A program made the position numbers and the translations under genes. A model generated the notes under the pieces. The model ran no database searches. It saw only the letters and a list, made by a program, of their open reading frames with translations, and had not been told where the DNA came from. Positions 1-11,969 of a stretch of 64,000 nt of DNA are shown piece by piece. The DNA is from Acytostelium subglobosum LB1. Lineage: Eukaryota; Evosea; Eumycetozoa; Acytosteliales; Acytosteliaceae. The stretch's first letter is position 1; every line of letters begins with the position of its first letter. The stretch lies in the NCBI RefSeq assembly GCF_000787575.1, contig NW_012236515.1, positions 479,892 through 543,891 on the forward strand, in the 5' to 3' direction.

Positions 1-1665
1 GGTCCTTGAGCAGAGTGTCCTTGTTCTTCTCGATCATACCTGGGCCTTCGTAGATGACGTCTCCGGCATAATGCTTAACACAGAAGGCATTGCCTCTGCA
101 GTCAAAGTGAGGGTTGGACGAGCAGACAGAGATACGCTGCAGCAGCGACTTGTCGGCACCGTCAGTCTGTGAGTGGACGGCACGGCACACATCATCCAAG
201 ATGGAGAAGATACCAGGTGGGTTCTTGCCCTCGATCAGCTCACATACGATCTTGTTATCAAAGTACTGGATGGGCTCCCACTTGATACCCTCGCGCACGT
301 ACTCCTCCTGCTCCATCTTGAGCGTGAACTCAATAAAGATCTGTTGCAACTTCTCATTCACATAGTTGATACAGAACTGCTCGAATCCATTACGATCGAA
401 TACCTCGAATCCTGTTTGATTGATTGATTGAATGAGTTAGTTGGGAATGATCCCATGATCAATCACGTTATTGAGAAAGACATACCATAAATATCTAGGA
501 CACCAATCATTAGACCGGTTGTGGTTGTGGCCATGGCTTGGTTGACACGGATAACGAGCCAGTTGAAGAGACGGTCGTAGATGGCCTTGGCAAGGGCGTC
601 ACGACCAGAGATGGCCTGAGCCTTGTTGAGAGGCACGTTGTATTGGGTACCACGCTGATTGCCGTGCTTGGTCTCCAGTTGACGGAACTCGAGAGCGGTC
701 TTGAGGAAGTTGGCTGGCACGTCCAGGAGCTGAGCAGCAAAGTCCAACACGGACTTATCTGAAACGACACACTTGTCACCCGGTTGCTCCGTGAAGTCGA
801 TGTTGCCGACCCAGAGGATACCGGATATCAGCTTGAATATGTTGTACTGCTCCTGCGCCGTGATACCAATGACGTTCATGGCGTTACGTGTGGCGGCAAA
901 CTCCTCGACATCGTCGACGCCGTCAATGTCCAGCGTGTTACCCTTGGTCAAGTAGGCAAAGTTCTCGGGGCCGTAGATGCCAAACTCGTCCTGCTCCTTC
1001 TTGGTGGCGCCGCGGCAGAACTGGTAGAAGATGTGGAAGTTACGCTCGCCGTTCAGCTGGAAGACGACACGCGACTTCTCCAGCAGGTAGTTGGTGATCT
1101 TGCCTCCCTCGGGCTCGTTCTTGCCGTTGAACTGGATCTCAAAGTACTTGCCGAAACGCGATGAGTTGTTGTTACGCAGCGTTTTGGCGTTACCAAACGC
1201 CTCGAGCAGCGGGTTGGTCTCGAGGATGATGGACTTGACGTGTTCGACCTTCTTGTTGCTGGAGCTGCCGTGCTCGCCACTGACGGCGGCGATGTACTGC
1301 ATGATCTTCTTGGCGGCCTCGGTCTTGCCGGCGCCCGACTCACCCGAAATGATGACACACTGGTTCTCCTTCTCGTTGATCATCGAACGGTAGGTCTGCT
1401 CGGCAATGCCAAAGACGTGGGGCGGCAGCTCGATACGCGACTTGCCCTCGTACTCGTGCAGGATCTCGTCCGTGTAGATTGGTATGGGCTTGAAGGGGTT
1501 GACCGAGATGAGCACGTCGCCAATGCTCGTGTAGATGATATCCTTCTCGAAACGCTTCTTCAAGTTCTCGAGGATCTGGTCATTGGTGACCTTGGACAAC
1601 AAAGTCATGTCGTCCAGACCCTCGTTCTTCATGGCGTTATTCCATTCTGCTTTCTTGTTTGCCAT
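1..1665 (-). CDS. class I myosin heavy chain (motor domain, 5' part; runs off the window)
   Basis: Actin-based motor of the amoeboid class I type, acting at the cortex and on membranes in phagocytosis and motility. Exons are 486..1665 and <1..411, joined by a GTATG...CAG intron that splits the switch II Gly codon and restores DIYGFEVFD. Visible motor parts are the P-loop GESGAGKT (residues about 108-115), switch I around NNNSSRFGK (165-173) and switch II DIYGFE. Thr340 lies exactly 16 residues before the conserved DALAK, which is the TEDS-rule site phosphorylated by PAK/STE20 kinases in amoeboid myosins I. The N-terminus has no SH3-like domain before the motor, as in class I. The IQ motif and tail lie beyond the window edge, so long- and short-tailed isoforms cannot be told apart. 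Start chosen at MANKKAEW, just downstream of an AT-rich leader. Confidence 0.95.
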
Positions 1666-2520
1666 TATAGGTTTAACAAGCGGTGATTGATTAAGTTGAT
1701 GTTGTTGTTTTTGATGTTATTGTTGGTGAAGTTGATGAAGTTGTTGATGTTGCTCTGTAGTCCTCCTGTGTTTATATGATATTACTATTGTACACAACCA
1801 AGTAAGATATTTGGTCTTGGTCTTTTAAAGATATATTAAATTTTTAATATATAAATAATATATTACACAATCAATCAAACAAACAAAGACACTTTGAATG
1901 AATGATTGAAATGAATGAAATGAATGAATGAATGATCAGACGGATGGGATGGATATGGGATTATGTTGTACTGATGTTGACAACACGAATGAATGAATGA
2001 AAGGAGTGAATGAATGGGAATGAATGTAGACACACACACTCTCATACACACACAACAGATGAGAGATATCTTGCCTTCAAGGCAAACAACCAAGCCCGAT
2101 CCTGCCTCTCTCTGTGAAGTGCTTTCCACCTCACACCAACAACCCATTAAAATTTTTATTGCCTCTCTTCAGTAACACACACAACCAACCAACCAAAAGG
2201 ATGGCTGCTTCAAGATGTGGATGGTCTTACATTTTCATTGAACAGCACTACCACCCACTCATCATACTCACTCAATTAATCAATCAATCAATCAATCACA
2301 CCTTCAATATTCCATATTATGGTATGACTTCTTGTTTACACCATTGCTGTGAATGAATATACGCAAAGTGCATACTTGAGGAACTGTTCCAAAGAGAAGA
2401 GATGACATTGTGATGATCATTATGGGTGTGATGATTGAGACCAGAGTCAACCAATCATTCGTTTTAAAACAAAACAGAGTGATAAAGATAAGATATAAAT
2501 GAATGATGATGACGATGACT
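1666..2520. other. divergent intergenic region between myosin I and a FNIP gene
   Basis: No gene is supported here. The stretch holds AT-rich promoter-like sequence next to the myosin start (about 1800-1865), a dense run of TGAA/AATG tetranucleotide repeats (about 1895-2030) and CAATCAAT repeats (about 2275-2300). Short open frames here are low-complexity translations of these repeats. Confidence 0.6.
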
Positions 2521-4158
2521 ATGGACACATTGCCATTGATAGTACTTCAATATATAGTAGATCATTTGATTGATAATCAAATGGACATATGTTGTTATAT
2601 ATTGACTTGTAAACGATTGTATACACTCAGACTCTCAATCATTCGTCCTCAAAACACATGTACCTGCAGTCTCAACTTTGCCAACAACACAAACAATCTC
2701 AACATATTCCATTGTTGTAATCCCAAAGGTATATTTATGTTCATGTTCATGTGTACCCTTGCCCTCGCCCTAACCCTCACTCAATCAGACATTCCACCAG
2801 ACCTTAGACTGGCACCAAACCCCGAGAAATATCCATGGAACACAAGAGTTAGCGATCAAACAGCTGCCATCTTCCATAAATCATTCAAAAGTTCGTTCTC
2901 CAACGTATCATTCCCATCGTATATCAAGTTGATTCACATGAATGATGAATATAATGTACCGATCGAACCACGTGATATACCAAAGTCAATCACTCACATT
3001 GATATTGGTGATGGATACACTCACCCCTTGAAGCCCGACTCCATCCCCAACAGTGTCACATCATTATGGCTTGGAACCAATTACAATCATCAACTTGTCC
3101 CGGGGATCATCCCACCCTCAATGACAACACTCTACCTGGGCGGCAACTACCAAGAACAGATTATACCCGGGGCACTACCATCATAGCTCACCGAGCTTCA
3201 CACGGGTGGATATGACCTTGAGTTCATGCCTGGCGCACTACCATCAACATCATTGACCAAACTATACTTTACCAATTTCAATCAACCAATCACACCTGGT
3301 ACGCTACCATCTTCGATAATCAAGATAAACACTGGAAACATGTTTAATCAATGGTTGGAACCAGGTTCTCTCCCCTCACGTCTGGAGACGCTTATCTTTG
3401 GCGACAACTTTGACTCGCCACTCGATCATGACATCCTCCCATCATCCTTAACAAAGCTTTCATTTGGACATTATTTTGATCAATGGTTGGAGCCAGGCCA
3501 CCTCCCACAATCACTTCGAATACTCAAGCTGGGAGTATTTTTCAATAAGAAGCTCCAAGTTGGATCACTTCCTCCATCACTCCAATCATTGAGGTTGAGT
3601 AATGTCTATAACCAGGAGCTGGAGCCCATGGTGCTGCCACATTCAATCACACACTTGTTCATTGGTTATATTTACCAACAGAGTTTGAACAATGTTGATA
3701 TCATGCCATCATCTCTAACTTCCATATTGTATCAGAATAATTTATTTGATCTTGTTGGACCTGATTCCTTCAAACATTGTCGAATCAACAACATCCAGCA
3801 ACAACGGAATGATCCCAAAAGCAAGCTGATCATTCCAAACAATATTAATATATTTCGTGGACATCTAAGAACATTCAAAATTAATTTATATCAATATCAC
3901 TTTGGTGAAATCGATCAATCAACATCAACATCTACATCTACATCAACATCAACATCAACTTCCAATATCTTTCAACAATTCAAGGAGGCGGAAATATTCC
4001 AGTTGATTTTGGAATCAATAAGAGTAACAATCATAATAAGAAAGATTGATAACGATAACCTACTTTTATTTTTTAATCAATCCAGAATGATATTCGTTAC
4101 ATGGGATATATTACAAAGAAAGAACTATGAATCATTATTTAATATTAATAATAAATAA
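2521..4158 (+). CDS. FNIP-repeat protein with F-box-like N-terminus, interrupted by one in-frame TAG
   Basis: Member of the large dictyostelid FNIP-repeat family; cellular role not established. Exons are 2521..2728 and 2789..4158, with a 60-nt GTATAT...CAG intron at the same place as in the paralogue at 9016. The N-terminus (MDTLPLIVLQYIVDHLI) resembles an F-box helix, followed by a Cys-rich linker and about a dozen FNIP repeats of 20-22 residues with the pattern SLTxLxxGxxFNxPIxPGxLP. The start was chosen by alignment with the two paralogues; an upstream in-frame ATG at 2503 would add six Met/Thr residues. A TAG codon at 3184-3186 replaces the Ser of an otherwise perfect LPSSLT repeat, and the frame continues intact for more than 320 codons. 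This is a recent pseudogene, a read-through stop or a sequence error. Confidence 0.8.
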
Positions 4159-4291
4159 AATAAACATTTTAATTCATGAATTTTCCAAAGTTTGGAAAAT
4201 GGACAATTTTGCCAGTCATGACAAAGAATGACATTTTGATTCACTTTACATTACATTCATACAAATACATACTTAGAATATATATTACCTA

Positions 4292-7193
4292 ATGGAGAAC
4301 ATTGTAAACATTGATAAGGAATCGATGATAGATGAATTCTTGACTCAACTCAACCTGGATCCTGAACAAGCTCAAATAGAAAGTGATCAGAAGCTAAACT
4401 ATCTTCTTTCATTGCCCAATAAGTCAACTTCAAAACTGTTCCTCAATCATAAACAAGAAGTGTTCAAGTATGTCGATGTTATTGAAGTGATATTACTCAA
4501 TCAATCACTAACCTAATCAATCAATCAAACAATCAAATCAGGTTCATCTGCACTATATTGAAACAAGGATGCATAGATGATGAGATATTGGACAACTTGA
4601 CAAAGATGCTTCTCATCGTGTTGATTGATGATCAACAGAATTCTGAAGCAAATAGTCAAGCATTAATCGATTTGTTGTTGGAGAAACAAGGACATGTACT
4701 CAATATCCTGTTCAGAGAGGTTCATTCATTCATCAAACCAATCGACTCTTTACTTCAATTCTTCCATCATCTTAACGCAGACAACATGAACATTGTTATA
4801 TCTCTCTTTGGAACATCATTTCAACAAGTAAGTATTTTCATTCAATCATTCAATCATTCAATCATTCAATCATTCAATCATTCAATCATTCATTCATTCA
4901 TTCATACTTACTCAAACTCATTCATTCATTAGTATTACAAGAGATATGAAGAGTACATACTTAATGAGTTGAGGTCTACCAAGTTCCTCGGACTATCACT
5001 ACTCAATGGTATCATCAAATGCTTTGGAACGAGTGTAAGTGAGCATTCCCTGGAGCAGGTATTCAAACCAATCCTAGATTGTATAAAGGTGATCCATTTC
5101 AAAGCGGACGATGTTACCATTGACACATCACTTGAAGTTGCATGGGGTTTGATCGGAATCGTTGATCTACTCATCAACAGCAAAAACACCATGGAGGATC
5201 TCAAGATAGGTCACCCCGTCGATCTATACATGTCCACTGCATTCATGGTCATGTTGATGTCACCCAAGTCACCATTTGGGAACCATCAAGAAGAGCATAA
5301 GTTCATTGTGCGACATCAAGCATCACTGGCCTTTTTCCTCACTTCGCATTTTAATCGAATATACACCATCTTTCCACAACCATTTCTCAAAGCACTGGCC
5401 CGCCACTCAATGTTGAGCTATAGTAGTATGATCTTAGCATCATTAATTATCATCATCAATCAGATCTTCCTCTCGGTGACTTCCTAAACTCATGTCAACC
5501 AAGCCCTGCTGACTCGTGGATCACTTACATTGACTATAAGATGTCATTGTGCAGTTTTATTCAAATACCCGTTCAACTCTACAATGAGATTGTAAAGGAT
5601 TGTCCTCATGCGGCAGCACGTTTCCACTTGCTCAGGTATCGACACAACAGCAAATTGTTCGCACCTGAAATGAGAACTAAACATTTGTCCAAGAGCATGC
5701 TACTTGATGACACCACCCGACAAGACCCAAGATATTATAGTTATCCTCATCTTTACAAACAATTCAAGATCAACTCATTGGCAAAGAAGTATCGATATTC
5801 ATTGAAGTCTCAAATGGACAAGGACAGTCCAGCACAAGAAGGACACACATCAATCAACTTCACCAACATTCCAGCATTGTTGATAAAGCAAATATTTGGA
5901 TATCTCGTGGAGGTTCAGGCCAATCCGTTGATGTCCATTTGGTTGGTTGAGTTGTCAACAGTGTCCAATCAATTCCATCGAGCAGTATCCAATGCCCTGT
6001 CTAACACAATCAATTCAACAATAACTATCAAGTCCAGGATTGATCATTTGGGCTCCAAGTACTGCTTGTTCCGCACACCGCCACTACATCTCAATGCTGT
6101 TGACCTTATGCACATACCTTCAGAGCATATTCACATGTGTCTCAATCGTTTGGAATCAGTACATATTGAATTCATCGTTGGCAACTCAATCAATTTTGTC
6201 AAGTTTAATGCGCCCAATCTCAGATTCATCAAGTTCAAGGAGTCCAGGATCTTGAATCCAAAATATTCAATGATTAATCAAATGGCCAACAGTGATGGAC
6301 AACAACAAATAATGATCATTGTTGATGAGAAATTGGACTTTAGTATTTATTATTCTGATGATGAATTAGATGATTTTGATGAAGGTCAAGAATATGTTCG
6401 ACGATTCTCATCATACTATCAACAATCATTCAATATTATGTTCCAACATTACAACTTCATAAGTTACAAACACTTAATATCCATTGACATTGAGTCCACC
6501 TCACCTTTTGGTCCTCAATCAGCGGATGAACTTCCCTCTCAAGATCTCTCATCAACAGCAGGCAGCCACTGTATCAACTTCAAATGGGACTTTGACATTG
6601 TACAACAAACAAACTTTATCCAAATGCGGCCTATCTACGATGATGAAGACTTTGATATTTTGTATGATTTGACATCAAACAATCTACAACATCTTAATTC
6701 AATCAACTTTCCATCAGGACAATCAATCCAGCAATTGTCAAAGGCCAATAATTTGCAAGATTTGACACTCAATCTTGATAATCAATGGTTAAGAAATCTT
6801 CCACATTATATCAACTTATTGCATGGATACTACGACAGTGCTGTCCACCACTTGACCTCGCTCACTTGGATACTTCAAGATGTATCATATCTCAAACACG
6901 CAGTCCATTTGTTGCCAAAGGTATCGAACAAAATCAAAACAATCCAGTTTTGTATCAATCTCTATCAAACAATGTTGGTCAATGATGGTGCGGCCACCAT
7001 GGCAAATGATGTCGACGACAATCTGGCATCATTGTTGGATCACCTAAATCAACATCCAACAATATTTACCAATCTCATCAGTTTATCAATAACTGTTAAC
7101 TTAATCATAGGTTCTATTCCACCTCAAACATTCCTCTATCGATCATTCCTTCGATGTTGTCCTCGATGTCCTTTCCAACTTATCGAACAATAA
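4292..7193 (+). CDS. large ARM-like plus F-box-like protein (dictyostelid family, paralogue at 41.9-45.1 kb)
   Basis: Unrecognised function. Four exons, 4292..4467, 4542..4827, 4933..5425 and 5464..7193, give 894 residues. The N-terminal half is all-helical and resembles HEAT/armadillo-type repeats (for example around VVELTS-like Leu-rich helices, residues 1-400). The middle holds an F-box-like segment (NIPALLIKQIFGYLVE) followed by a region rich in beta-strand and leucine that may be a degenerate leucine-rich fold. The gene at 41.9-45.1 kb is a clear paralogue: both have the F-box-like segment, then a shared motif (LNAVDLMHIP here, MNAFDLIHVP there), and both place an intron at the same point after KxxV/LxxK/E. 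The third intron is only 38 nt. A polyadenylation-like AATAAA overlaps the stop codon. It sits 133 bp after one FNIP gene and 201 bp before the next. Confidence 0.8.
4828..4932 (+). repeat. tetranucleotide repeat tract filling an intron
   Basis: The second intron of the ARM/F-box gene is almost entirely imperfect TCAATCAT/ATTC repeats between the GTAAGT donor and the ATTAG acceptor. Similar tracts occur in many introns of this window. Confidence 0.8.
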
Positions 7194-7394
7194 AGAGATT
7201 ATTACTTGTCACCACCGGAGTATCCATACCATAGCACTCTAACTCTTCTGGATATTTGATTAAAAAATCCAGAATATCTGGAAAATTACAAACAAAACAA
7301 CAATCTTGAATATGAGCACATAATCAAATGTCGACAAATCAATCAATGATTAGTCAAAGAGATAAATAACAACAAACAAATATTTTGATAAAGC

Positions 7395-8948
7395 ATGGAC
7401 TCATTACCAGTGATCATACTTCAGAATATAGTGGATGAGTTGATCAACAAACATATAGATGCTTGTTGTTTAGTATTAACTTGTCAGAGGTTATACAAAC
7501 TTCGACTTGCAATCATACGTCCATTAGAGAAGTGTAGATGTAATCCACACAATGTGAACAACATCAACAATCTAAACATATTTCATCGTTGTAAACCATC
7601 ACTGGCACAGAGCGGTCAGTTCAATCCCAACCCCAACCCAACACGCCAACCATGGGACACGAGAACAATCAGTCAATCATGTGCCGAGTTCCAACGATGG
7701 TTTGATCGACCACTCTCGAGTCTGACACTGCCATCACACATCGACAAGATCGTGCTCAATGACGCGTTCAACCTACCAATCGAGCCTGGTGACATCCCCA
7801 ACTCAATCACACAGGTCTCACTTGGCACAGACTTCAACCACCTCTTGAAGCCCGGCTCAATCCCGCCCAGCGTCACAACACTGAGACTTGGAGATGACTA
7901 TGATCATCAACTTGAGCCCGGTACCATTCCGCGCTCACTTACCGAGCTCTACATTGGCGAGAATTATGAACAGCAGATCATACCTGGGGCACTCCCATCA
8001 TCACTAACCATTCTTCACACTGGTGGCTATGATCGTGAGTTCATCACTGGCGCGCTACCACCATCACTCACGTCGTTGACGTTGGGCCTAAAGTTCAATA
8101 AGCCAATCACGCCGAGAGTGTTACCAAGCTCGCTGACAGAGCTCAGCTTTGGGGAGAACTTTGATCAGCTACTCGAGCCCGGGGCTATCCCATCAAGCTT
8201 GACCAGACTAAATTTTGGCGATAGCTTCAACTTGCCGATACAACCTTGCTTGCTGCCCTCGTCACTGACCGACCTAACCTTTGGTCATTACTTCAATCGA
8301 CCATTGTTGCCCAACACTCTACCCCCATCGCTTCGATCACTTGACCTCGGTGTCAACTTTAATCAAAGTCTGGAGGTTGGTGCGTTGCCACCATCACTGG
8401 AATGGCTCAAGTTAAGCTTAGTATTCAATCAACCATTGCAGCCACATGTCCTGCCTCAATCCATCACATACATCTACTTTGGTCGCTACTTCCAACAACC
8501 TATAATGTCTGCGGACATCATGCCAACATCACTATCATCCATTTCCTTTGGAAATGAATTCCTCAATCTTATTGGACACGACACCTTCCGACATTGTCGT
8601 GTTCGTGATCTACTTCAGCGCGATGGCATCAAAACACCACTAGTGCTACCACGCAACTCAATCTTCCATGGACATGCTGCCAACCTTACAATTAGGACAT
8701 TTCATCAATTAAGACTATCATATGAAATGTGGTCACAATATATGATGGACATGGACATCGCATCAATGATACTCTATCAGAATGAGAGTTACCTTGGAAG
8801 TGTTCGAAGGTTGGACAATCAATACCTCTTGGTACAAAGTAGCGCATCAAGATTATACATCATCACATGGAACATCCTACTTCATTATTTCTCAACCTTA
8901 TTCCAACATATACATATTGCTACACTTAGTTCAATGCCAAAGAATTAA
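7395..8948 (+). CDS. FNIP-repeat protein with F-box-like N-terminus (intact, single exon)
   Basis: Intact 517-residue paralogue of the interrupted FNIP gene upstream, and the reference for reading it. The N-terminal 60 residues (MDSLPVIILQNIVDEL, then a Cys-rich linker LVLTCQRLYKLRL) look like an F-box adaptor end. The middle, about residues 100-400, is a ladder of FNIP repeats with FNxPI and PGxLPxSLTxL cores. The last ~120 residues are a family-specific tail ending in a predicted beta-rich segment (YIITWNILL). This member lacks the small intron that its two tandem neighbours have after the Cys-rich linker, which suggests intron loss or an older intronless form. Other FNIP/F-box proteins are thought to work as ubiquitin-ligase adaptors, but this has not been shown for the family here. 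Confidence 0.9.
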   Translation: MDSLPVIILQNIVDELINKHIDACCLVLTCQRLYKLRLAIIRPLEKCRCNPHNVNNINNLNIFHRCKPSLAQSGQFNPNPNPTRQPWDTRTISQSCAEFQRWFDRPLSSLTLPSHIDKIVLNDAFNLPIEPGDIPNSITQVSLGTDFNHLLKPGSIPPSVTTLRLGDDYDHQLEPGTIPRSLTELYIGENYEQQIIPGALPSSLTILHTGGYDREFITGALPPSLTSLTLGLKFNKPITPRVLPSSLTELSFGENFDQLLEPGAIPSSLTRLNFGDSFNLPIQPCLLPSSLTDLTFGHYFNRPLLPNTLPPSLRSLDLGVNFNQSLEVGALPPSLEWLKLSLVFNQPLQPHVLPQSITYIYFGRYFQQPIMSADIMPTSLSSISFGNEFLNLIGHDTFRHCRVRDLLQRDGIKTPLVLPRNSIFHGHAANLTIRTFHQLRLSYEMWSQYMMDMDIASMILYQNESYLGSVRRLDNQYLLVQSSASRLYIITWNILLHYFSTLFQHIHIATLSSMPKN

Positions 8949-8950
8949 TA

Positions 8951-8956
8951 ATAAAA
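8951..8956 (+). terminator. AATAAA polyadenylation signal after FNIP gene
   Basis: Canonical hexamer immediately after the stop of the intronless FNIP gene, within the 67-nt gap before the next FNIP gene, so the 3' end must form very close to the stop codon. Confidence 0.5.
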
Positions 8957-9015
8957 CTAAGGGGCCCCCTTCATTTTATTTCAATCATTCAAACAGATAA
9001 CATAGAGATAACATT

Positions 9016-10615
9016 ATGGACACATTACCAGTGATTGTACTTCAATATATTGTTGATTACTTGATGGAGAATGATAAGATGGATACATGTTGTTTCATCA
9101 TGTCTTCAAAACGATTGTATAACCTTAGAGTCACATTAGTACGACCATCACCTGACACTTGTAGATGTAATCACGACCGTGATATATTCAATCTAAACAA
9201 TCTAAGCATATTCCATACATGTACTACATATGGTATGTTCAACCAATCATTCAATCAATCAATCATTGAACCATTCAATCACTTACTAATATCTTATTTG
9301 ATGAGCAGACATGACAATCTTACCAAACCCTGATGATCATCCTTGGGACACAAGAGTTCACAGTCAATCAAAGGCTACTATGCATAGAGGATTTAACAAA
9401 CCATTGTCAACGGTGTCATTCCCATCCAATATCAGGACATTCATATTCAACGATACTTATAACGTCGCAATCGAACCAGGCGATCTCCCCGACTCCATCA
9501 CCAACATCACCTTTGGCAATGAGTTCAATCAACCTTTAAAGCCAGGATCATTGCCTCGTCATCTAGAATCATTGATCTTTGGTGCCCAATACAGTTGCCA
9601 ACTTGAAGGTTGCTTGCCGTCATCATTGAAGACTCTGTACCTTGGCCAAGATTACAAGAAACAAGTCATGCCGGGTACACTGCCAGCATCGCTCACAACC
9701 TACCTCAACGAAGGCTTCAAACGTGAGATCATACCAGGTTCCCTGCCATCATCTCTGACTCATCTTTGGTTGGCAAACTATAACAAAACGATCGCCCCAG
9801 GCTCGTTCCCCGACTCTTTGACCCATTTGCAATTGGGATATGAATTCAATCAGACTATTGAAGCTGGAGCACTTCCACCTCGCTTGGCAACATTAGAGTT
9901 TGGTCGCATGTTCAACACATCTCTCGCCCCGGGTGTACTCCCGCGGTCCCTCACAAAGATAGAGTATGGCCATAACTTTGATTGCATGTTGAGTCCAAAC
10001 ATGCTGCCAGCAAACCTACAATCTTTGGACCTTGGCTACTATTTCAATCAACCAATGGAGGTTGGTACACTGCCCTCCACCCTCAAATCTCTTCGCCTCA
10101 GTAATATGTTCGATCAGATACTGAAGCCAAAGGTGTTGCCTCAATCAATCACTCATATGGACTTTGGATATTGTTACTCCCAGCCATTGATGTCTGCTGA
10201 CATACTGCCTCGATCACTCACATCGATCACATATAATAACAAGCTGTTGACATTGATCGGCCCAGACACATTCAAGCAGTGTCGTGTCCAACGATTGACA
10301 TTACTACGAATCGAGTTTCAGAACCGAACGATCATACTTCCACGCAATGATCAGTTCAAAGGACACGTCCGCACACTGGTATTGGACAACTATCAACATT
10401 ACATCGATCGAGACGCCAAACTAATGCAACAGTTCAAGGATGCCAACATATCTCGATTGATAATCAAGTGTGGAGGCAGTACTTTGACAGGAATTTTACA
10501 CAAGCTGGACAACATACACTTGTTGGTGATGGACCAGAAGTCAAGAGTGAGCATTATAACCTGGGACAAACTCATTCAACTACGTCACAGTACTTTTATA
10601 AACAGTAATTGGTAA
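9016..10615 (+). CDS. FNIP-repeat protein with F-box-like N-terminus (two exons)
   Basis: Third tandem FNIP gene, 507 residues. Exons are 9016..9232 and 9309..10615, with a 76-nt intron rich in CAATCAAT. Splicing joins CTTY to DMTILPNPDDHPWDTR, matching the PWDTR/PWNTR block in both neighbours. Start MDTLPVIVLQYIVDYL fits the family. About 12 FNIP repeats span residues 110-370, followed by the family tail ending IITWDKLIQLRHSTF. The last ~110 nt of the gene are part of a near-identical direct repeat found again at 13572, so a second copy of its C-terminal ~36 codons exists 3 kb downstream without the rest of the gene. Confidence 0.9.
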
Positions 10616-10836
10616 CATTATACGTCCAGCTTACGTAGACGCAATGTTGCAATACGTCCAGTACGTTTGTACTTGAAGAAGTAGATCAATCCTCCCACTA
10701 TCGCTGCCATCACTACAAATGGTATCACTACGGCAAGAATGATCATCAATCTCTTGTCCTTCTTTTCCACGCCTTGAGCTGAGCATGTAGCTTCATTGGC
10801 ACTCTTGTCATACGACTCAATCAGGACACTCTATAT
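10506..10836. repeat. direct repeat, left copy: FNIP gene tail plus EGF/TIG gene terminal exon
   Basis: About 331 bp matching 13572..13920 at roughly 98% by eye, apart from one indel of about 20 nt. It covers the 3' end of the FNIP gene (+) and a copy of the last exon of the EGF/TIG gene (-). On the minus strand the exon copy keeps an acceptor (ATATAG) and an open frame through the transmembrane segment, ending in RLRKLDV and a stop, where the right copy ends RLRKLATTGKFTL. The FNIP part is the one attached to an intact gene here. Confidence 0.9.
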
Positions 10837-11181
10837 TAGTAGTGGGTAATTGAACTTCAATTTAGCCTTAATGTCTCAATTTGGTGGTCACTACCTTTTT
10901 AAGTAGTGATATCCATATTAGATTATTAGTATAAGAATGGAATGACTCAATCACTCTCTCTGACTTAATCTACCATCATTCATCAGCTCCAATCCAAACA
11001 CAGTTCATTGATACTTTAATATTTCTTTCCAATACTAAAATAATCATCAGACAACATCTTATTATTTTTGTAATAATAATCTAGACAGTTTATATTTATT
11101 ATTACCCAGTCTACGACAGAATAGTCTGAATGACATTTTGAAGGACCCGTCTGTCGTAAAGAACGTATGTGTATCTACAAG

Positions 11182-11505
11182 ATGTCTAGTAATACAATTA
11201 TTAATGAGGATGACCAAGAAGACTCTATCCATATCGACATCGCCTTTGCAGGTCATGATCTCCCAGAGAGTGTCTTGAACCAACAAGCAAGGATCATGGT
11301 ATTGAACGTATTTGCCAACTATGAGTTCTCTACCTTGGAGAACCTTCACCATCATGGGGACGACCTAGCTCCCATTGTCCCTCCAAAATATGGACAAGAT
11401 ACTCTTGTAGGACTAGGGGAGAGGTACCACTACCACTTCTCATCCTCGGAGGGAAAGGACATTGTGGTCAGATTCCTCAGACACCATCATAAGTTGCCAT
11501 TATAA
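11182..11505 (+). CDS. hypothetical small protein (107 aa)
   Basis: Open frame with start MSSNTIINEDDQED inside the block flanked by the direct repeats. Acidic N-terminus, then a compact region ending RFLRHHHKLPL. No known domain recognised. A 97-residue antisense frame overlaps it, and neighbouring sequence is decayed, so it may be a fragment. An in-frame ATG at 11167 would add five residues, but the intervening sequence contains a GTATGT that looks like a splice donor. Confidence 0.3.
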   Translation: MSSNTIINEDDQEDSIHIDIAFAGHDLPESVLNQQARIMVLNVFANYEFSTLENLHHHGDDLAPIVPPKYGQDTLVGLGERYHYHFSSSEGKDIVVRFLRHHHKLPL

Positions 11506-11969
11506 TTTTTAATGTCAATATGTTAATATTTCTTACACATCACCAGAATTTCATGGAGGGAACCCTCTCCACCTACATGACGTGCTGTTCCATTACAAGT
11601 CGAGGCACAGGCTGGGACGCAGTCCGTTTTGCTTGATCACATTCTCTTTCATTGGCGCGCCAATCTCACCATTTCATGCAACCAACCAACCTTGCTAGTA
11701 GGGTATCCATAATAAATGTCCATTGACACAATTCTCATTTATTATCAACACCAACCTACAAATAACCAAACTACTTATATCTCTCTTTCATCTCTCTGGC
11801 CTTCCCCTCCTCACTCACATCACTGTATCAATGCACCTCTTTGAATGGCACTCCAAGATTTACTTTATACAGGTATGTACACCATTGATGATGGATGGAA
11901 TGATTATTGATTGATTGATTGATTGACTAATGGATGTATGTTACATTAGATGGTGAATGGTCAACAATA

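Noticed and set aside
1240-1686. Long plus-strand open frame antisense to the myosin gene
   Set aside because: Shadow of the GC-rich myosin coding strand; no homology-like features and the antisense myosin domains are complete.
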